A stretch of 64,000 nt of DNA from Isoetes taiwanensis (taxonomy: Eukaryota > Streptophyta > Lycopodiopsida > Isoetales > Isoetaceae). A model generated the notes under the pieces. That model was not told the origin of the DNA, did no database searches, and worked only from the letters and a program-made list of their open reading frames with translations. Positions 43,330 through 53,301 of the stretch are shown piece by piece (positions within the stretch are counted from its first letter, which is position 1; every line of letters starts with the position of its first letter). The translations under genes were made by a program, and so were the position numbers. The stretch is taken from NCBI GenBank assembly GCA_021234155.1, contig JAJEKV010000011.1:2189888-2253887 (forward strand), given 5' to 3'.

Positions 43330-43690
43330 AATCCAAAAGAGCAAACCGGCCGGAAAATTGCTGTTCTGACAGAAATAACTTAGCCAACCAGGATCATACC
43401 AACATCATCGAAAAGGTTGCTAAGAGAGCTTTCCAACGCAACAAATTTCAGCTGAAACGGACTTCTGGATCTCCTGTTATGAGTGAAAACGTGTGATTAG
43501 CACCACCGCCTTAGGGTTTGAGCGCCTTTGGAGATGGAGGCCGGAAAACTGCTGTTTTGCTATACAAACCCTATTCTAGCATGTGCAAATCGCATAGCTT
43601 CAGAAAGCTATCTGAGAGAGCTTTGCAACGCACCAAATTTCAGCTGAAACGGAGTTCGGCATCTCCAGTTGTGATCAAAAACAACTGGAG
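43330..43690 (-). repeat. Tandem repeat in the LINE 5' region
   Basis: Two units about 197 bp apart (43,340-43,480 and 43,541-43,680) share ccggaaaa-tgctgtt, agagagcttt-caacgca and aaatttcagctgaaacgga. Lying just upstream of ORF1 they resemble 5'-UTR promoter monomers of some LINEs. That role is inferred. Confidence 0.6.
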
Positions 43691-43699
43691 AACGTCATC

Positions 43700-44060
43700 T
43701 TGTCCCTATGTTAGGGATAAGGTGCCCCTGCAGGCCCTTACGTGGGGAAGGGGCAAGGGCTTGGGGAGCTCGTTAGGGTGAGCCAGTGCTCGAGCCCCAC
43801 GTAAGGGCACACATGGGCATCTTTTCCTCCATAAAAGCAAGTTAGAAGCAATTAGAGTCGTTAGATTGGGAGAAAGTGGCCATGTGGCGAGATCCTAGAA
43901 ATCGGAAGAGAGGACATCTACGGCCGAGCCAATGCTTGAGCCCCATGTAAGGGCTTGCAGGGACATCTTTTCCTACATAAAGTTAGGTTAGAAGCAAGAT
44001 TAGGAGAAAGCGGCCACGTGGCTAGATCTTAGATGGATGGATGGATGGATCCTATATATT
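43700..44060. repeat. Two-copy tandem repeat, about 145 bp
   Basis: The segment gagccagtgctcgagcccca, gtaagggc, catcttttcctccataaa, gttagaagcaa occurs at about 43,779 and again, diverged, at about 43,922. An upstream inverted relative (cccttacgtggg) lies at 43,736. No gene. Confidence 0.65.
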
Positions 44061-45055
44061 ATAATGTTATAGGGTGTGTCCATTGTGCATCATGCCCTAG
44101 ATCAGACGGCTTAAATCTAGGGCAGGCTTATCCAAATTGCAAAATTTATCCATAGGTTTCTTCCATTCTTGGTTTAGGTCATCGTCCTCCCGCTCTTAAA
44201 ATTTGTGAGTCCACGTTGGCCAGATCGAGACCAGTAGTAGCTGGATGCACCAAATCCTTCAAGACTTTGCTCAAGTTAATTTCGAGGCTCTGCAAGCATC
44301 CTTTACAATTCTCAGTGCAAGCTATGCACTGTAGCAAATGAATTGTATCTGCTATTGGACTTAATCTGCACGTTCTTGTCGTGCTAGCAAGTTTTAGTGC
44401 TATTGATGGTTGATCATGGAGCATTTTTTGTTATAATGCTAAGGTTTCTCACCTTTATAATGTTCGTGCCACTTTTAGTAATTGTGTTGATGTTAGTGCC
44501 AGTGTTAGTGATTTTGTAAATGATAGTGCTAATGTTACCAATTTCGGTAACATTGTAGTAATTTTGTCAATGTTAGCACTAAACTAAATCTGTAGTTAGT
44601 AAAGCCCACCTACCACTATAGATTAGCAATGCTTTTAGCCTAATGTCCTAGCACCAGTTAGTGGTTTGGTTTGCTAAAGGTTATGTTATAATGCTAATGA
44701 AATCAATAATTAGTTCTAAGTTGCTATTCATTAGCAGTTGTTTCTCTAGTGGTATTAGCATTAGCATTTACTAAGTAGTTTTCTGTTCTTATTCTGCAGA
44801 CAGAATTCTTCACTAGTTTCAAGCAAGACAATCCAGATGTTCAAATTTTACTTTGTTATAAAGCTATCTGAATTCAATACCTATTGTTGCGTCTATCATG
44901 AGAGGGTGTCGATGCTGAGGGAAGGGGTGAAAAATATGAGGAAAAAGCCCATGGTGCACACTGCAGATTGCACCTGTGAGTGAAGATATATGACCACAAG
45001 GCAAGCCAAGTAGGGTGCAATGCAGCAAGACATGTTTGGGAGTCTAACAGTGACA
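44061..45055. other. AT-rich flank with recurring TTAGTG/GCTAAT words
   Basis: From 44,430 to 44,780 the plus strand repeats variants of gttagtgct, agtgctaatg and ttagcactaa. Similar words in the opposite sense recur at 56,400-56,840. They may be subterminal repeats of one large DNA element enclosing the transposase-like gene and the RING/FCP1 gene. No gene is supported here. Confidence 0.4.
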
Positions 45056-45059
45056 TGTG

Positions 45060-46600
45060 AAGAAGCATGATTTGCCCAAAGCCTGAAGATGAGGAGTAGC
45101 ACAATGAAGCATGCTTGTCAGGAACCTGCAGCAAATGTGGTGTGGACAAAATAGAAAGGTGGCCAAAAGAAGAAACAAAAGACAATACCTCAAAAATCAC
45201 TTAGAGAACATAGATTATATTGAAATTGATAAGGATAAAAATGGAAAACCCAAAAAAAGAATTGAGTATCAATATTTACAGACTTCACCCAATGTTTTGA
45301 TGGAAACCTTCAGATCTAAAGCAAAGGAGTTTGTGACACACATAATTTCAGGTATAAATGGCAGGAAGCCATGTTTAGACAACTACTGAACAGGTTTGCT
45401 GATGATACGATTGTATCTGTGGTTGACTTTGCAGAGAATTACTCTTTCAAGGAGCAGAATGAAGTCTAGTCCAAGCATTGGCATAATGAGCAGATCGCTA
45501 TTCTTGTGCACCTCATATATAGAAGGGATCTTAAAGACACAAGAAATGATCAAGGAAGAACATTTTTATATATCTGATGACAGAAAACATGATTTTTTGT
45601 TTGTGCAGCATTTCTTTCTCTTACACAATCATTGGATGCAAGAGAAGGAAATCACTTTGAAGAAGCATTATGTCTTCTCAGATGGTGCAGCCTCACAATT
45701 CAAAGGTAAAAAATCATTTTACTTTGATGCTAGATTCAAGTCTTTAACAGGTTTAGACATGATGTGGACTTTTGGTGCTCTGGCCATGAAAAGGGAGAAC
45801 ATGATGGTGCAGGAGCAATAATAAAGAGGACTTTGAGAGCAGCACAGTTGAAGGGCAGCATGATGACCAATGCACACGAGGTGGTGGAATGGCTAAAGCA
45901 GTACATGTCAACAGCAACACCCATAACATATAAAAAGAAGATTCAAACTGTAAGTAGAACTTTTTGGGAGGTTGAAATAGGACAAGTGGACAGAAAAAAT
46001 CAGTGGGAAGCACGTTCTATTGAAAGATCTAGAAACCTTCATTGTTTCCATGGGTGCTCAAATCACATGACACATTTACAAATCAGAAACCTCTCTTGCT
46101 TTTGCACAGATTGTTTAGTTTTGAATTGGGAATCTTGTCCCAATGCATCATATCTAAGAAGTTTGAACTAGTTGTGGTACAACCCATCAGAGCTATTATT
46201 GAAGAAGTACATGATGAAGGAGACGAAGCATATATTGGCAGCACTGACTTATGTAGCATGCAAGTACCTATAGGTGATGTCTTTGCAGTGGTGGGCTCCA
46301 AATAACAATCACAAGAATATGAAATTCTACTTATCCTATGTACCAAAGCTAAGTACTTGGTGTTAGAAGACTTTGTAGATATGCAAGGGCAGAAGTTTGT
46401 GAAAGGGGATGAGGTCATCGAAGGGACATACTATGAGAAGTTGGTGAATTGTAAATCTAGCTACAAGTTAGAGGAAATAAAGCAATTGTTTATGCTACTC
46501 AAGTTGCAAAGAACAAAGTCAGGTTGGTTTAAGCAAAGCACGTTGTTAAGCGGGGAGTGGTTTACACTCCAAGTGCCAAAGAAGAACAAGATATTCTAGA
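45060..46600 (+). pseudogene. DDE-like (RNase H-fold) transposase-like gene, decayed
   Basis: The parts lie in shifting frames. A Cys motif, CPKPEDEE, a TAG, then HNEACLSGTCSKCGVDKI (45,067-45,150); DFAENYSFKEQNEV then a stop then SKHWHNEQIAILVHLIYRRD (45,420-45,530); SDDRKHD and FSDGAASQFKGKKSFYF (45,575-45,730); CSGHEKGEHDGAGAIIKRTL (about 45,780-45,830). The acidic positions in DFAENY, SDGAASQFK and HEKGEHDGAGA look like the catalytic triad of a DDE transposase. From memory, these three blocks are shared by a widespread uncharacterised eukaryotic protein family. At least two stops and two frameshifts make it a pseudogene as read. Confidence 0.65.
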
Positions 46601-46655
46601 GAGGTTTCCCACGTTGTTGGAATAGTGGAAAGAGCAAATGTGTAAAGGGTAGTGT

Positions 46656-47366
46656 CACTACTACAGAATAGGCAGTTTGCGACGTCTTAGCGACGTAACG
46701 AGGACTTCAAACGTCGCATGCACACGCTTTAATAACGTTTCTCGCTCGTCGCAAATGACGTCGCCATGGATTCGTCGCAGCGCGACGTCATGTCGCATGC
46801 GCGACGTCACGTCGCATATGCAATGTATTAGCGACATCATGGACGTCCCAAATATGTACAAAATATGTCCTTATGACGTACATATATGTGCGCCAAAAAT
46901 GTTTTTTCGTGGACTTGAACCCTTAATCTCTGGCTAACAAACCTGAGGCCTTACCAACATCTCAATAAGTCATATTTGTATTTATTCCATGTGTATTCTT
47001 TAAGTCGCAATGAGACGTTGCAATTGCGACGTTTCACGTTGTAATGACGTTGCACTTGCGACGTGATACGTCGCTAGTGCGGCGTGGCACACAGTAGGTC
47101 ATTGCGACATCTGGCCAGACGTTCCAACTGTGACGTCAGACGTTCTACCTGCGACGTCGTTTGAATTTTGTGCAACGTCGTAGGAACGTGTTTGATTTTT
47201 GCCATTGTGACGTCTGACCAGACGTTCCAATTGCGACGTGGGACGTTCTATCTGCGACGTCGTTTAAATTTTGTGCGACGTCATGGGAGCGTACGTGATT
47301 TTTGCGACGTGGACGTTTTATATACGTCGCAAATTGACGTCGCAAACAACCCATCCTCTAGCAGTG
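46656..47366. mobile_element. 711-bp CACTA (EnSpm-type) mini-element
   Basis: Left end CACTACTACAGAATAGGCAG, right end the complement of CACTGCTAGAGGATGGGTTG; both arms continue TTTGCGACGTC. A 3-bp duplication TGT flanks it (46,653-46,655 and 47,367-47,369), as expected for CACTA. The interior is packed with GACGTC/GCGACGT words, the subterminal transposase-binding type of repeat. No transposase, so non-autonomous. Confidence 0.92.
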
Positions 47367-47554
47367 TGTATCAGTACTTACGTTTCTGCGTATGATTACT
47401 TTTATGAATATAAAGAAGTTTTCGTATTTTGCATTCTCATTTTTTATGCTTAAGTTCCATAATTTTATACTCGAGTGTTGATTGAATTTCAAAATTTCAT
47501 ACTTTTTTCAATTGCTGGTATTTCATACTATTTTAAATTGCTGGTATACAAATA

Positions 47555-47895
47555 GGGCACTAAGGCCAAACATATAAGTACAAGGTATAACAAAACCAAT
47601 TTACAAGGTAAAACATCTAAGTACAAAAGAATTAGAAAAAGGCACAAGGCAATCATATTCATTAAACAAGGCACTAAGGCCTGGATTACACAAGGCACAA
47701 GGCCATTACATTCAAAAGGCACACGGCCTGGATTAAATAAAAGGCACAAGGTCTGGATTAAACAGAAGGCACAAGGCCTAGAGCAGGTGTATTCCACAAA
47801 TTTACAAAGGCACAAAAGGCCTGTTTCAACAAAGCTTGTAAAGAAAAAAAAAATAAAAAAATAAAATAAAAATAAAAATAAAAAAACTTCAACAT
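47555..47895. repeat. Minisatellite (GGCACAAGGCCTGGATTA-type) and A-rich tract
   Basis: Variants of aaggcacaaggc with ctggattaaaca recur eight or more times between about 47,555 and 47,825, with period about 22-28 bp. An (AATAAA)-rich simple tract follows at 47,840-47,890. The open frame across it on minus is repeat-derived. Confidence 0.75.
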
Positions 47896-48002
47896 AAAAA
47901 AAGAAGTCCTCAACTCTTCACGCCTCATCTTTAAGAGTAATTCAGAAAGTTAGAAAGCTGTAAAATGTAATACAAAGCAGAAACTGAAAAGCAAATACTT
48001 AC

Positions 48003-48450
48003 TCTTAAGCCAATTCTGAAAATTTAAAAATTCTTCAGCTTCCACGGGGTCTTCTGCCTCATCTTCGTTGGATCCCAAAAAAGCGCATGTTGCCTCATCT
48101 TTGTCGGATTCGGCTTCTTGCAGATAGTCCCTCCACATTTCCCTGGAAAGAGCTTCACAAGAATCTAGCTTTGTACCGATTTTAGAAGACAAGCTTGTTT
48201 CGGTTTCAGAAGACAAGCTGGTGGAATCAGAGAAGCTGGTGGAATCAGAGGGTTTGGAATCAGAGCTTTCTTCTTGCTGGCTTGGTTTGGACAATTCCAG
48301 GTCTTCTTCATGATCTTCATGCACTCCATGAGTAGGCCACGAACCTATCCCGTCTCGCGCAAAAAGCTCTGGCAAGGGAAGGGAGGGGTAAGGGAGGCAG
48401 AGCGGGATCTGTTGGGAGAATTGGATGAGATGCTTCTCCCTCACAACCAT
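48003..48450 (-). CDS. Hypothetical Ser/Glu-rich acidic exon
   Basis: An open frame from ATG at 48,450. The middle is Ser-rich (DSTSFSDSTSLSSETETSL) and the end acidic (EDEAEDPVEAEEF), stopping at a donor-like A|GTAAGT at 48,003/48,002. No family is recognised and no downstream exon found. The composition is protein-like rather than random, so a first exon of an unknown or decayed gene is possible. Confidence 0.35.
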
Positions 48451-48471
48451 ATAAAGGCTGACGTGAAATAA

Positions 48472-49480
48472 ATTTTGGAGGCTACGATTTTAGGATTTTC
48501 GTAGCATTAGAATCTTAATCGTAATGATTTAAGGATACGAAGGGAAATGCAATTACCTTGAAATGACCATAATTTTATTTTCTGAAAACATTAAGAAAAA
48601 AAAAGGAATATCTATCTTGAAATGGCCATCATCTTTTTTGTACACCAATCATCTTATGTTGGCTTGGCATTGGTAAATGAAAGTCAAACTTTTGCTTAGG
48701 GGTGATTCACACTTGTTGAGTTGAAAATTGTTGACTTACGCTTTACCAAACATGTTGTAGACAATATGCCTTAACATAATGCATAGAATAGCATAAGTCA
48801 AAATTTGGTAATTGTTGATTCACACCAGGGTAAATTTTAACGGCCCTAAATGTTTTTCTATTCAAATTAAGGTTGGCTAAATCTATGAAAAACAAAAGTT
48901 CTTAAAGTTTTTTCTTGGCGAAATTTGATAAACCCATTTGGCTAAAATGTAAAATTTATATGACATGAAATTCTGATGTTGGCAAATTTTTCTTGGTCCC
49001 CAGCTAAAGTGCAACTATTTAACTTCAAATTTTGAGCACTGATTAGTACACGAATGACATTGATTCAATATGCTTCTTTTACAAAATGATAACAAAGTTG
49101 TTCCAAGTACAATTCATAAGGAACAAACAATATCGTTTGAAGGAACATGCATGTTTACATTGGGGTCAAATGCATCTAAATGGTGAATCTGGTGATGAAG
49201 CCCTTTATGGTCAACAATTGCAAGAAGAGATCACTACTATTTAAAGCTTAAAATGCACATCATGTAACATTCTTCATAGCTTTTAACCTAAACAACTTAT
49301 AGATACAAATTCAAAATATGATTGTGGCAGCTAATGGCAATTCCTAAACGAAAGAGGTCCCTGAATAGAATTGGCATGGCTATTTGAATTGATCAGGGTT
49401 CTCCTAATCAACTTTAGAGAAGGCGATTCAATACACCATGCAGCAAACAATCCCGGCTAAACTTGAAGCGTTCAGAATTT
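48472..49480. other. AT-rich DNA, no gene seen
   Basis: No coding signal. Words such as gattcacac(t/c) recur (48,705, 48,815) and may be remnants of MITE ends related to the element at 49,611. Confidence 0.45.
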
Positions 49481-49493
49481 ACCCCCTTTTGGA

Positions 49494-49600
49494 GTGGCTA
49501 AATTATGCTTTTTCTAAAAAAATTGCCTTTATAAACTTTAGCCATGAAATTTGACTAAAGGTCTAAAAAATCGCCATTTGGAAAATTTTAGCCACTCTTT
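49494..49600. repeat. Short inverted-repeat element, about 107 bp
   Basis: GAGTGGCTAAATTATG at the left is the near complement of AAATTTTAGCCACTC at the right. Small MITE remnant beside the next element. Confidence 0.5.
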
Positions 49601-49610
49601 ATTACCCTGG

Positions 49611-49966
49611 ATTCACACTTATCATTAAATTCCCCCTGAAAACCCCCTTTGGTTTGGGTGCATATTCACACGGGGGGTGACTCCAGGCATCGAGAGCTGT
49701 TGGATAGGCATATGCACCCTTTATTCCGTGATCTACACCGTACATAAAGTTCCTCGTTTGTGGGGTATGCATGTACAAAATTTACCATACTGTATAAGAA
49801 GATTTATAAAATACTATAAGATTTGAGGTAATGTACTATATGGTGTTCATTTTGTACATGTAAAACATAATTTTAAGGGCTCTCGCTGCCCTACGACACC
49901 CCCGTGTGAATATGCACCCAAACCAAAGGGGGTTTTCAGAGGGAATTTAATTATAAGTGTGAAGGT
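49611..49966. mobile_element. MITE with about 70-bp inverted termini
   Basis: The left terminus begins TTCACACTTATCATTAAATT, followed by the ccccctgaaaacccccttt stretch and ggtttgggtgcatattcaca. The right terminus is its reverse complement with few differences, ending ataagtgtgaa. The interior of about 210 bp is non-coding. No certain target duplication. Confidence 0.8.
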
Positions 49967-50727
49967 TAATGGTTTGTGTTATGAAATTTTTTTTGGCCCC
50001 TTCGGGGCCTTGGAAAAATTATTCATATTTTTTAAAGAAAAAGATCGACATATAATAAGAACATAAATTTTGTGCTAAATCACATTCTTAAGGTTTTCTA
50101 TTGCATCAAAAAAGGAAAGGATAGTGGTTGGACCATATCCTAAGGCACATAAAACTCGGATATACACATATTGCCACATATGAGCATCATAATTTGAAGT
50201 GCTATTATTGTGTTTGAAATACCAAGATGATTGCATGGATCAACAACTTGCCATAATTCCACATTCTGCGCTATAAATATTGTTCTTATCTAGTCATGTG
50301 GCAAGATATTTGCAATGAAAAATAAATTCTATAATCCACATTCTATGCTACAAAAAATGTTGGTATGGACTTGGAGTTCTTCGTATGGAGTCATGCACAA
50401 TATGGAGTCATGCTGAGGAAGGAATATCTAACATTCTTTATAAAGAACATAACATCTGGATAAAGGACATGACATCACTTTGACCACTTTGGTTATTGCT
50501 AGGCTAGATTTCTATTTTTAAGAAGAGGATTCATGTGGAGTTCCTCTCTTCTACATACTCTTGATTTTCGGTCCCAACTAACAAACTAACAAACTAACAC
50601 ATAAGATCTTAAAACTCCAACTATGAAACTAGCACACAAGATTTTAAAAATGAGAAAGTTGAAGCACATGTATATATAACCAGCAAAAGGTATTCCTTGT
50701 TTTACAACCTTGTGGTGAATTGGATTT
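49967..50727. other. AT-rich intergenic DNA, no gene seen
   Basis: No coding or structural signal beyond simple AT-rich sequence. Confidence 0.45.
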
Positions 50728-52014
50728 CTAACAAGGAGCGTGTAAACTTTCTTCCTCCTCAGCTTTCTTTTTCGCTTCCTGCATCATGAGATTGATTGAG
50801 AAACTAAAAAGGATACTGAGAAACTTGGGTAAGAAGAGCGTATGCATGGTGAAAATAAAAAAATCAATACAAACAAATGCTTACTTCATGATCACATAAC
50901 CCATGAATTCTGCAGACTTCTAGAATGCCACAGCCTCAACAAAATGCAACTACTGGAAACCAGCTTACCAGCTTCTGTGGATGGAACTGAGAAAACAAAG
51001 TCTGTGATATTGATGGAAGTCCAAATGAAATTGCAATAGAAGATTCACAACAGAACATATGGCAGTGGAATGGGCCGATTAATGTTGTTGCATTGTGCAG
51101 CTAAAAGGGATACTGAGAAATGGATGATACTGAAGAAACATTTGAAAACAGAGCATTTTCAGATATAATATACTTGAAATTTGATCGAATACTTAAATAT
51201 GAAACAGAGGCACAACAAATTTAAGCGTGGATATGAAATACAGAGTAAGTTTGGTACCTGGAGAGCCAATCGCCTGTAAGCTGCTTTGCTTGGACAAATC
51301 TCCTAGTGTGTTGCCGGAATGCTCCCCTCCAATGCATTATCTGCCAGATTTAAGGTCTGTAGATTCTTCAGCAACCCCAGTGTGGCCGGAATGGTGCCGG
51401 ATAATTTGTTGGAGTTTAGAGACAGCTCCTGCAAATTCGTTAGCTTGTCTAATCCAGCTGGAATAGGGCCCGAAAGCTGGGCACTGTCCAGATTCAAAAT
51501 TTCGAGATTGACAAGCTTGGATAGATCTGATGGAAAAGCACCTCCAATCCCACACAAGTCTTCTTCCCCTTCTGTAAACAGAGTACAAGAGAGATCGAGC
51601 TGTTTGAGATTAGAAAGGCCGAAGAATGCAGCAGGGATGGGACCATTGAGCCCTGTATTGGATGCCAAAAACTGCTCAAGGCCATGGAACGAACCAAAGA
51701 ATGCAGGAGGTGCCTGAGAGACGGGGATTACTAGAAAGGGAGAGTATTTTGAGCTTGGTGAGCTTGGAAAACGAACTGGGTATGGCTCCATTGAAGCCAG
51801 ATGCAGCCGGAGACATACCTAGAGCTGCATAATCATCTGAAATAGACTTGCCGCCCCTTTGTGCTCTAACTTTAATGGATCTTTTATCTCTGCTGCCCTT
51901 CCGGCTTGAAACCCCTTGCCCCAAATCAAAATGCGAGCTCAAGGAAGAACTCGCCGGAGGGCTAAATTGCCGCATCATCGATCCAAGGGAAGACATTTCA
52001 ATGCAATCATCCAT
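50728..52014 (-). pseudogene. Leucine-rich-repeat protein gene, possibly plastid-targeted, frame broken
   Basis: Starts MDDCIEMSSLGSMM at 52,014; the N-terminus is Ser/Arg-rich (SSSLSSHFD, SIKVRAQRGG), resembling a plastid transit peptide. The LRRs follow: SGFNGAIPSSFSKLTKLKIL, LNGPIPAAFFGLSNLKQL, LSGPIPAGLDKLTNLQEL, LSGTIPATLGLLKNLQTL. Two frame breaks: near 51,725, and at IPATH/stop at 51,303, where removing two bases from acacac would restore IPATLGDLSK. A donor (CCAG|GTACC) at about 51,257 and a last exon, EAKKKAEEEESLHAPC-stop (50,778-50,728), are plausible. Either a recent pseudogene or an intact gene with sequencing errors. Confidence 0.6.
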
Positions 52015-52029
52015 CCTGCATAGAAGCAA

Positions 52030-53075
52030 AGGGGAAATGAAAGCTTTTCATTCTGGTGGGCTGCCCTAGCCCCGTTTTTTCCCTAGCCACTGCCTTTTAA
52101 CTTTACCGTTGTACCAAAGATAGGCAAAGAAAACTGTGATGGGAATCCAAAAGCGCCCATCTCATAAAAATCCAGAAGCACGAAAACATGAGGTCGGATT
52201 GCATCCACAATCACCAAAGCAAAAACTAGGGCAAAGAACTTAGAAAAATCCACAATCCCCAAAGCAAAAACTAGGGCAAAGAACTTAGAAAAATAAGAGA
52301 AACCCTAAAATTAACAGCTCGACATGTGCGTGTAATCTCTGAGATGTGAGGAAAAATAACAATAAAAAAATTACAAGCCCTTAGATTAAAAGTAACAGGG
52401 TTGATCTTAACCATTGGAATGGCATGGAAGAGGATGTCAGGGAACATAGGTCAAACCATAGGAAAGTGGAATTAAAAGATAAAAATTTAGTGCGCACTCT
52501 AGATGTACGCATTAGTACACTCCATGCAATACGACCTCTAAAGCATAGTAAAACCATTGGAAAAAGTGTACAAAATTTTCAAAAAAACCTCCTGTTATTA
52601 TGCTACATATTGTTGCAATATGTTATTGTTGTCTTACTAAACATGTTGTAGACTAGAAATTGAATGCATGTAGGATATTTAAGCCCAATAGACATTTGTG
52701 TTGATTTGGCATTTGTTGATTTAGTAATTGTTGTTTTGGTAATTGTTGATTTGACAACATGTGGAACATTGAATGCATGTGGGATAGTTGAGCCCATTAT
52801 AAAAAAAAAAAGGGGGTGGACGAGGATTACATTTTGAAAGGTCATGACACTCTGGCCTATACTGAAGATTACAAGCCAGAGAGCCATAATCCTGGAGTAA
52901 TCTCTATCCATACTCTTCAATAAAACAACAAAAAACTATTTATATATGCGCACGAATTTCGTAAGATATGCAAGTTGATTAGGATCACTCACTGTTTGAG
53001 AAGGATTGTTTAATGGTGCTTTTATCTCATCTCCATACCTGAGAGACTTGGTGCTGATACGTTTAGGTTATCTGG
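52030..53075. other. Intergenic; likely LRR promoter side and AT-rich repeats
   Basis: A 40-bp duplication (caaagcaaaaactagggcaa at about 52,218 and 52,260) and short gttgatttgg-type repeats at 52,700-52,760. No gene. Confidence 0.45.
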
Positions 53076-53078
53076 CTA

Positions 53079-53297
53079 CTATAGACCTTTGGTGCTGGTT
53101 GCTCTTTTGATCATAAATGCACAAGACCTTTGTGCATACGCAATTACGTTTACATCTAGAACTAGCTTGTGACCAAAGCATGCGGGATATTTTAGCCCAT
53201 TATAACGAAACCTGCATACCAAAGAATTATAAAGTTCTTTAAACATTTGTAGTGTTGATAAACACCAAATTACAATAAAATGGAATAAAACATACAA
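53079..53297 (-). pseudogene. Duplicated terminal exon fragment of the FCP1-like gene
   Basis: VNVIAYAQRSCAFMIKRATS near 53,160-53,090 is a diverged copy of VNVIAYVQRPVYFRNQYDEK at the end of the gene next to it (about 53,420-53,350). A second fragment sits downstream of the real stop codon, consistent with a local tandem duplication. Confidence 0.6.
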
Positions 53298-53301
53298 CAG
53301 T

